Below, piece by piece: positions 37,401 through 64,000 of a stretch of DNA of 64,000 bases. Under the pieces are notes generated by a model. It did not search any database. It saw nothing but the letters and a program-made list of their open reading frames with translations, and was not told the origin of the DNA. The stretch is taken from positions 118,491,579 through 118,555,578 of the forward strand of contig NC_133897.1 of assembly GCF_964199755.1 (NCBI RefSeq), read 5' to 3'. Within the stretch, counting starts at the first letter, position 1. Each line of letters begins with the position of its first letter. Origin of the DNA: Larus michahellis. Lineage: Eukaryota > Chordata > Aves > Charadriiformes > Laridae. Position numbers and translations under genes: made by a program.

Positions 37401-40400
37401 TTTGAGGTCACTAATAGCAAGTACAACTGATGAATCTGAAGGTGGAGGTTTGTATTAAACAAAGGTTAGGATCAGAAACCAGTCTTGCTTTTTAAGAAAC
37501 GGAAGTGATCACACATAAATACAGCCAATGGAGTCTATGTATTTAGAATTGTAGTCTTAGAGATGGAATACTTCTGTGTGCATGATTGTTTTGGTTTTTC
37601 AGCCAAGTGAAATCATGCTTTGAAGAGTCTGTTTGCCTTCTCACAGTGTCAGATTTTCTTTGATCTGGCTACACAAAGGGTATATCTTTTTTGCCTGTGT
37701 CATGTTACAATCCATACTTGCCTTTTCAGTGTAAGATTGTAGTTTGTATCTTGTTGGTATAGGAGAGCTGCCAGAGTACTACTATTCTTCACCTTATTTT
37801 AATTTTTCTGCAGGTCCAGCCTCTGTGACGAGTCAGTCTCCTGTTCCATGTAAACTCTGTATCCTTTAAATACTGTAAAAGTGCAAAGAGTATTACTAAA
37901 GCCTCATTCTATGTACAAAGCATGGAAGAAGCTTGCATTTGTTACATCGACCCATTAAGTCCAGCTTTAGCAGATTATACATACTTACTTCAAGAGAAAA
38001 TAGTATGCTTCATAAGAGACTGTAATGCTTTCATGGTTGTAAATATGGAAATCTGTCAATCTGTAGAAGTCACAATACCACACTTCGTGGTCATTTGAGA
38101 GCATGGATGAACTACTGAGTAGTACACCATGAAATTGAAGATAAAATTCCAAGAATGTGGTTCAAGACCTTACAAGAAGGGATGACAGTAAATGAAAGTA
38201 TGTTAATGGGATCTGCTTCAGTACAGTAGCATGAATTTAGTAGCAACAGTTTAGAATCAATGTTAATATGGATGTTAGAACTTTAACATTTAGATTCTTC
38301 ATCTTGGATTGTCTTTCAACCTGATATTATCATCAGTGCAAGTGAAGGTAAGTGCTGAGCTGTTTGACTCTACTATACGTGGGGTCAAAGGGGGCTAGTT
38401 TATACCTTCAGTGCACAAAGCAACTTAAAGTGACTAAGCAGATGTACGTACTAAGATGACTACTCTTGGTAGTGATAACTGAGGATGACCATATCTTTAC
38501 TACAATGTTTCAGGGGTAATGCTGCTCTAAAATATAATGTAATCTATACTCAAACAATTGAGATGTGTTCTCATTTAAGGTGGAAAAGTGGGATGTCTAG
38601 GCTATACTATATAAGGCAATTCTTTTTATTTTACTCCTTCAAATCAAGGTTACCTCTGGAGTCTTCAAGTGAAACTTGAACCTGTAGTTAACCTCTTGCT
38701 AGATAAAGGAAAACTAATGGATTTCCTTCTCCAAAGGAAAGAATGCAAAATGGTTATTCTGTCTGTGTGCTCTCAAAGTAAGTTCATGTGCTTTGTCTGT
38801 ATCTTGAAAGTACAATACTGCTTATTTATAAATGCTCACACAAGTCAACTGGACTGTTCTTAAACTTGAGACCACTTCTGAAGCTAGCTTAGTCCCGTGA
38901 AATGTCATTTGCCTAGACTACCCTCAGGAATGACTTAACAACATGAAAGAATCCAGCTCCCCCCATGTAGTTAAAATACATCTGACATAACTGAAAGTGC
39001 TTCTTTGAAGTTTAGAGTAGAGATAACCTTTAAAAAAAAGGCAACATTAAGCCCCTGGTTATTCCTCCTCACAGTTCTTTTTTCTTCTTATCTTTTCAGT
39101 GCTCAGTGAGCCAGAAAGGGGATCACTATCTGTGATTGCAACTGTTTTTGACAAACTGAATCATGAATATAAGAAGTACTTGGAAGCTGAGCAAAGCTAT
39201 ACTCTGGTAAACCACCTTAGCTACAGCAGCTTAAAAAGACAGGATGATGCTGTTTGCATTTCAGGTTGCATCATGATGAAGGCAGAATACTTGCTCTCTT
39301 CTGCCTAAGAAATTCAGGCCTAGCCCAAGGTCCTGGCTGTCTCAGGCTCACAGTAGAAGGTCTACTGGGCAAGCTGCTCTAGGACCCCCACTTAACACTG
39401 TTGTGGCAGATGCTGCATGGCTCATTCTCCAGCATGACAAGTAACATAACCCAGTGCTTGAAAGCAGAAAGAGGGCAGAAGCTCAAAAAGCAACTTGGAA
39501 TCCATAACTATCAAGAGAGTTTCCAAACCACTGATTTTATGGCACATATTACTACTGCACGCTATATGCAGCCCTGATGCATCTGTTAAAATACCCAGTT
39601 CAAGCACTAACTCACATATTACAGCCAAATATGAAAAACCCTTCTAAAGCTGAGTGCCTGTATCATCATAGTAAGTTTGATTCATCTCCTGACTTTGAGG
39701 CATATAGTAGCATCTATATTTATATAACTTTATATAAATATATAACTATAAAAGCAGTTTTAAATTTAATACTAAAGCTCACACTGAACAGAATACATCT
39801 AGTATAATATGACCACAAATGTTAATTTGCTCAGTAACAAAACACATTTATAATTATGTTCCCAGTGGAAAACAGTCTCTGTACAGATGAGACTGACTAG
39901 AACTGTACCACAACGCTACAGTTCTCTTATTAAAAGGCTTTCTTCTTGTAGGTGGTAGAAGCAGGCCTGAGTAGAAGTAATCCACTCCTGAAACGTCCAG
40001 TCCGCACTCAAGCAGTTATTGACCAGTCTGACATGTACACACATGTTTTATCTGTGTTTACAGAGAAGAAGGTAAGTTAATTCTAAGTGCTAGCTTGGCA
40101 GCAGTCTCAGAGCAGCAAACTTGACTGCTTGAAGGAGCCTGCCCATTCTTACAGGGTTGCCATTAACTTTTTTGTCGTCCAGGAAGCACCTCATAAGTTC
40201 ACTATAGCGGTCTTGATGGAATACATTCGCTCTCTCAACCAGTTCCAGATTGCAGTTCAGGTGAAGTACTTGCATGCCAAGTATATTACCTCATTCCATG
40301 AAATTACATGGAGTTTCAGACCAGCCTTGGTCATGTGTCCTCTACAATACTACCTTCTAGTTTGTAAAAACTGGTACTGAGACGTACCTTTGATGTTTTT

Positions 40401-41874
40401 CCTGCATTCACAGCACTACTTGTATGAGCTGGTCATCAAAACCCTTGTTCAACACAACTTGTTCTACATGCTCCATCAGTTTCTGCAGTACCATGTGCTC
40501 AGTGATTCAAAGCCTTTGGTATGTAAGACAAGTCGCTTCAATAAGCAAGCGATGGAGGTGGGAAGTCTTCAGAATTTTAAGGTTATTTCTACTTTTGCCC
40601 TAGGCTTGTCTGTTACTGTCCCTGGAAAGCATTTACCCTCCCGCACATCAGCTCTCTCTGGACATGTTAAAAGTAAGCATTTCAGACTATAGTAACTCCA
40701 TGTCACACGAGTTAGACTTGTCAAACAGCTTACCTGACCAAGGTTGAAGTGACTAGCTAGCATCTCAGTCATTTGTTAGAAGCATAGTCTTACAGCTGTG
40801 ATTGACTTCACAGAGACTTTCCACAGCAAATGATGAAATAGTGGAAGTTCTGTTGTCCAAACACCAAGTTTTGGCTGCCTTGAGATTCATCAGGGGTATT
40901 GGAGGACATGACAGCATTTCGGCCCGCAAATTCCTTGACGCAGCAAAACAAGCAGAAGATGATATGCTTTTCTATACTATATTCAGATTCTTTGAACAAA
41001 GAAATCAGCGGTTACGAGGAAACCCTAGTTTCACACCAGGTAAGCAATAAGGAGTTAGACCAAGATACCCAGCTGTGCAAACAGAACTAAGACTTGTTTT
41101 GCTTCCACTCCAGCTAAGTCTATTTACAAGATAAAACTCTCAGTTCATTCTAGCCTGTATTTTAGACTTAACCTTTAGTCATAGTTCCAAAGTTAACTTG
41201 CCTTGCTCCTTTGTATACTGCACCCATGAGTAAACAGACTGAACCAAACAGGAACTTGCCCATTAAGGTAACCTGTTTGGCTTGCAGTTGCTTGCACTGC
41301 TTATTTTAGTAAAGTCGTTGTCTCCAATTAGTGCTTTCTCCTGAAGCCAGGAACTGGGTCAAGAAACCTTTGAGTTCAGTTGCCTGTTTCCACAGATTTT
41401 AAAGATTCAAGGCCTGTTCTATACTACACTTACTCTCACTTTAAAAACCATGCTGAACTGCTTGCTCTAGCAACATGTTCTTATCACCAAATAGTCTACA
41501 GGCAGAGAATATCACTCCAAGATCTTACATCTTGACAGTGAAGAACTCTCATGGATACAAATCTGCTGGTTAGATAGAGGAACTAGATCAGACGTCTGCT
41601 TCACCACAAGAATACTTGTCACAGGACTGACAATACCTCACTATCCCATTGCTTTAAAATCATTAAACTCTTTTACTCAAAGGCATTAAAGATAAGAATT
41701 AGTATTTAATTGGGGTTAAGTGAAACTACACAACCTTGCTTCTCAGTTTCCAAGTTTTAAAGTTAACATGAACTTTTATTTTGCCCCCCCTTAGGTGAGC
41801 ACTGTGAAGAACACGTCACCTTCTTCAAACAAGTTTTTGGAGAACAAGCTCTCATGAAGCCCACAACATTCTGA
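19409..41874 (+). CDS. RMC1: RMC1 (C18orf8/Mic1), regulator of MON1-CCZ1 (20 exons)
   Basis: RMC1 is the third subunit of the MON1-CCZ1 complex, the RAB7 exchange factor on late endosomes and autophagosomes. Coding exons: 19409-19600, 21851-21927, 26795-26879, 27260-27316, 28394-28480, 29689-29829, 31523-31626, 32087-32176, 32288-32393, 36656-36767, 37814-37858, 38294-38347, 38649-38777, 39100-39206, 39952-40071, 40183-40260, 40414-40518, 40604-40672, 40814-41039, 41795-41874. Frame is kept at every junction, giving 687 residues (human 657). Recognisable blocks include [45 protein letters not shown] and [16 protein letters not shown]. The N-terminal half is the beta-propeller-like region and the C-terminal third is the Mic1 helical domain. 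The extra 30 residues are an N-terminal Glu/Gly-rich tract. The start has a strong context (GCCGCCATGA). The intron after exon 11 looks U12-type. Introns 2 and 9 hold CR1 elements. Confidence 0.97.
19432..19497 (+). repeat. Polypurine GAG/GAA tract in RMC1 exon 1
   Basis: A nearly pure purine run of GGA, GAG and GAA triplets inside coding sequence. It encodes the Glu/Gly-rich stretch at residues 9-30 of RMC1. The composition suggests triplet expansion by slippage. It also produces long meaningless frames on the opposite strand. Confidence 0.85.
22196..23110 (-). mobile_element. Degenerate CR1 LINE in RMC1 intron 2
   Basis: Minus-strand CR1 copy. Its 3' end is the inverted AATCATAGAATGG at 22196. 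It covers the C-terminal coding region ([28 protein letters not shown]) and, further 5', part of the reverse transcriptase with a [15 protein letters not shown] segment near 22,970. There is an internal gap near 22,700-22,750 and several frame breaks. A run of 30 adenines at 22391-22420 sits where CR1 normally has a short A-rich patch. It is inactive. Confidence 0.9.
22391..22420. repeat. A30 homopolymer
   Basis: Thirty consecutive adenines inside the minus-strand CR1 copy. It is probably slippage expansion of a short A patch in the element. The true length may vary between individuals and between assemblies. Confidence 0.97.
23145..25600 (+). mobile_element. Long but broken CR1 LINE in RMC1 intron 2
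   Basis: Plus-strand CR1 copy, truncated in the endonuclease domain. In order: [16 protein letters not shown] (end of endonuclease, from 23,202), a linker with [12 protein letters not shown], and the reverse transcriptase with [31 protein letters not shown] and [20 protein letters not shown]. The catalytic box reads [10 protein letters not shown]. Then comes the C-terminal region ([19 protein letters not shown]) and the CGATTCTGTGATTCTG end at 25,600. The reading frame is split into at least seven pieces by indels and stops, so it is dead. It lies in the sense direction of RMC1, back to back with the minus-strand copy at 22,196-23,110. Confidence 0.93.
29551..29571. repeat. T21 homopolymer
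   Basis: A run of 21 thymines in RMC1 intron 5, about 120 bases before exon 6. It is a simple length-variable repeat and too far from the acceptor to be its main pyrimidine tract. Confidence 0.95.
30076..30091. repeat. G16 homopolymer
   Basis: Sixteen consecutive guanines on the plus strand in RMC1 intron 6. Such runs are rare, prone to slippage, and can form quadruplex structures in DNA or in the nascent transcript. Confidence 0.95.
33283..33374 (+). mobile_element. Older CR1 fragment, left part, split by a later insertion
   Basis: Plus-strand CR1 C-terminal sequence of the GAYRK type (GAGAGGGACTTTTTACCAGG and TGGTTTTAAACTGAAAGAG). It stops abruptly at 33374. The missing continuation resumes at 36351, after the minus-strand CR1. 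The left limit is approximate. Confidence 0.85.
33375..36350 (-). mobile_element. Nearly intact CR1 LINE, nested, antisense in RMC1 intron 9
   Basis: CR1 non-LTR retrotransposon of about 2.98 kb. Read on the minus strand, the first open stretch (36369 to about 35,950) covers the N-terminal part of the endonuclease: [19 protein letters not shown], then [19 protein letters not shown] single small frame break near 35,950 leads into an uninterrupted 836-codon frame (35965-33455). That frame has the endonuclease [10 protein letters not shown], the full reverse transcriptase with [20 protein letters not shown] and catalytic FADDTKLGG, and the C-terminal region to the natural stop. The 3' terminus is the inverted AATCATAGAAT at 33375. 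The 5' part is truncated: no ORF1 is present. It is the best preserved CR1 here and probably the youngest. One frame break and the truncation make it non-autonomous. Confidence 0.95.
36351..36554 (+). mobile_element. Older CR1 fragment, right part
   Basis: This resumes the plus-strand CR1 interrupted at 33374: GGGTACATTTAGATTGCATA, then a CAGTGAGGGTGGTGAGACCC segment, GAACAGGTTGCCC, and the ATTCTATGATTCT end near 36,554. It lies about 100 bases before RMC1 exon 10. Confidence 0.88.
37859..38293 (+). other. Candidate U12-type intron of RMC1 (intron 11)
   Basis: The donor reads GTATCCTTTA, an exact match to the GT form of the minor-spliceosome 5' splice site (RTATCCTTT). It differs from every other donor in the window. 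Near the 3' end, CTTTAAC at 38281-38287 resembles the U12 branch site (CCTTRAY) and lies 6-7 bases before the terminal TAG. There is no long pyrimidine tract. The flanking exons (45 and 54 nt) keep frame across it, with a TAT codon split T|AT. The short branch-to-acceptor distance is slightly unusual. Confidence 0.75.
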
Positions 41875-41905
41875 AAGACACTTCCACTGAAATGTATAAA
41901 CTTAA

Positions 41906-41911
41906 TTTATT
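41906..41911 (-). terminator. Candidate NPC1 polyadenylation signal
   Basis: TTTATT on the plus strand is AATAAA on the minus strand, about 535 bases after the NPC1 stop. Cleavage would fall near 41,885-41,895, only 10 to 20 bases from the RMC1 stop codon. It is the only canonical minus-strand hexamer I saw between the NPC1 stop and the RMC1 coding end. Confidence 0.6.
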
Positions 41912-41952
41912 GCATTTAAGTAGATTTTTGAACTACAAAATGGCTATTTTAT

Positions 41953-41958
41953 AATAAA
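41953..41958 (+). terminator. Candidate RMC1 polyadenylation signal
   Basis: AATAAA 79 bases after the RMC1 stop codon (41872-41874) implies a very short 3' UTR ending near 41,975. It overlaps the predicted end of the convergent NPC1 transcript. Confidence 0.75.
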
Positions 41959-42445
41959 GTATATACAAGACATTTTGGCAAATAGTACTAAAAATATTAC
42001 AACTTGTGATGGCTTCCCCCTAAAAATAGAGACAAAAGTTGCATTGACCTGCATTTAAAATAAGTGTCAGTGGTTTAGCAGTCCATTCTCATACCCATGT
42101 CACCTCAGTTTCATTGACAAAAAAAAAAAAAACACTATTCAACTCATGATACAGCTGGTTTAGGTTTCTAGAAGAAAAAGATGCAACCTCTTGAAAACAG
42201 AAGTGTTCTAGTAATCTTGTTAACACACTTAGTTTTAGTAATACTGTTACATGAGCCACACAGAGCATTTCCTGAGTTTAAAGCTACGTCCAAAGCTGCA
42301 GCTGATATCTTCTAGTTGAACCTGTGCAGGAGTCAAGTCAGTGGTGGTTACAGTGTGATAGTCATAGAATGTTGCTGCGCTTCAGTTCTTAAGAAGAGCT
42401 GGGCCTAAGCCACAGTTCATGGAGTCCACTGAACACTGTTAAAAA

Positions 42446-62613
<20,168 letters not shown>

Positions 62614-64000
62614 CTAACCAACACGAGATAATTGATTAACTGAAAGGAAGAGGTGCCAAATTCCTCAGCTATTGTCGAGTTTATGTGCTACCATTCCAAA
62701 AGTCATTTACAATCCAGATAACTTCCTGCTAATTTAAACATCAGCACATACTGCATAAAACTCCCATTAACAAAAGCACGTGTTTTTGACACACTGCACA
62801 TCACCACTGATCTCCAGTTCAGTTCCCCACCCTTCCTTGCCTAGTCTAGAAACAGGAAGTGCACTGACTATAGTTAAGGCCAAGTATAAGTGTTACTTAA
62901 GAAAAATCTAAATACTTGAAAAGCATCTCCAAATATAAGGCAGTGTACAAAACAATTTGTTCATGCAAGACAAAGCATATGATTAGTGGGTTAAACTGTC
63001 ACTTTAGAGCACATGAGTCAGTGTACATGGAAAGAAGTGTATTGCTTATATGCAATATTTCAGTTCCTCCTGCCACTTTTTAATCCTTCTTGCAAACTCA
63101 GTCACCTACAGTGGCAGACTGAGGAAGTGGCAGCATAAACAGGATTCTGAAGAACATCACAGCTCTGCACTCGCCATAGAATACCATGTATTGTCAATAT
63201 CAAAGGATTCTCTCCATCACCACTTTCGGGCCTAAGCATGCAACATTCAAATAGACTTACAGTGCTAAGTAAAAAGAAAAAAGCTTCAAGTCTCATTTTA
63301 AAGAGGTTTTGACTTAAGGGACTATTGAAAAATTCAGAAATCAGTTCTTTATTACATGCATAAAATAAAGAAAGGAAATTGAAAGAGGACAATGGCACTT
63401 TGCCAGCCTTGTACTTTTGTTCGGTGATATTGACACCAAGACATCTGAAGCACTAAAACAGAATATTTATTCTGAAAATTAAGACTTGCAATAGCAAAAG
63501 TTATTTTCAGCAAAAGCTTTAAGACAGCTCCAAGGCTTTCCCATGCACCTGGGCTGCAAGTACAAAGCAGACTGCATAAACATTTTGTACACTTCTACCA
63601 GCTCTGATCAGAAGTTTGCATGGTACATTTTGAGAGATAACTGACCTATTTTCATCTCCTGAACAGCCTTGACCTAGCATTTTTAGGAACACCATATGCT
63701 TACACTGCAAGGACAGACTGCTGTGCTTTGTGCTTGACCATGAACAACATTGTTTACTGACCAGAGAGGCCCCTGAAAGGCTGTATTCATACTACCCAAC
63801 AGCTATCCAGAATTACAATGCCTCCGCAACATCCATTTTTGTGCTGAACAACATTGACAGTACTTCTCAAAGTATATCAGTAATTGGTTTGGGTTTTTTG
63901 GGGGTTTTTTTGTTTGTTTTTTTTAAATCAGGGACAATAATCATCACCAATGTATCTGACCCTGTTAAAATTGTTTTTCCTTTAACTTAACTTAGGCAAC
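62614..64000 (-). other. NPC1 intron 1 (partial)
   Basis: AT-rich sequence upstream of exon 2 on the minus strand. I looked for a GC-rich first exon with a signal peptide and found none, so exon 1 and the promoter must lie beyond 64,000. Open frames here (for example 98 codons at 63102-63398, minus) look like chance. Confidence 0.75.

Noticed and set aside
63102-63398. 98-codon minus-strand frame as a possible NPC1 exon 1
   Set aside because: No signal peptide fits, no donor in the right phase, and the sequence is AT-rich. NPC1 exon 1 should be a GC-rich exon at a CpG island.

Overview
The window is nuclear DNA from a bird; I could not fix the species. Evidence: several CR1 LINE fragments ending in the diagnostic (ATTCTRTG)-type 3' tail, an avian-type retroviral LTR, compact introns, CpG-island promoters, and a gene order (TMEM241, RIOK3, RMC1, NPC1) that matches human 18q11.2. 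All exon models were read by eye: canonical splice sites were required, reading frame was carried across every junction, and the products were compared with remembered vertebrate orthologues.

Layout. 1-700: CpG island with the first coding exon of TMEM241 on the minus strand; the rest of that gene lies to the left of the window. 700-5,450: intergenic, holding two CR1 3' fragments and one degraded antisense LTR. 5,460-18,560: RIOK3, plus strand, 13 coding exons and 515 codons, followed by a long 3' UTR. 19,190-41,975: RMC1 (C18orf8/Mic1), plus strand, 20 coding exons and 687 codons. Its large introns 2 and 9 are filled with CR1 elements, including one nearly intact copy nested inside an older one. 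41,890-64,000: NPC1, minus strand, coding exons 2 to 25 (1,259 codons). Exon 1 with the signal peptide lies beyond the right edge.

How the genes fit together. NPC1 exports cholesterol from late endosomes and lysosomes. RMC1 is a subunit of the MON1-CCZ1 RAB7 exchange factor needed for that export. TMEM241 has been reported as a Golgi UDP-GlcNAc transporter needed to tag NPC2. Three of the four genes thus touch one pathway, and RMC1 and NPC1 converge tail to tail with predicted overlapping 3' ends. RIOK3 is an atypical kinase acting in 40S ribosome maturation and innate signalling.

The most striking sequence-level observations are a perfect 72-bp palindrome just inside RIOK3 intron 1, a candidate U12-type (minor spliceosome) intron in RMC1, the nested CR1 insertion whose empty site can be read off the flanks, and a 30-residue Glu/Gly-rich N-terminal extension of RMC1. 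I found no RNA gene, CRISPR array, or convincing unknown protein-coding system.
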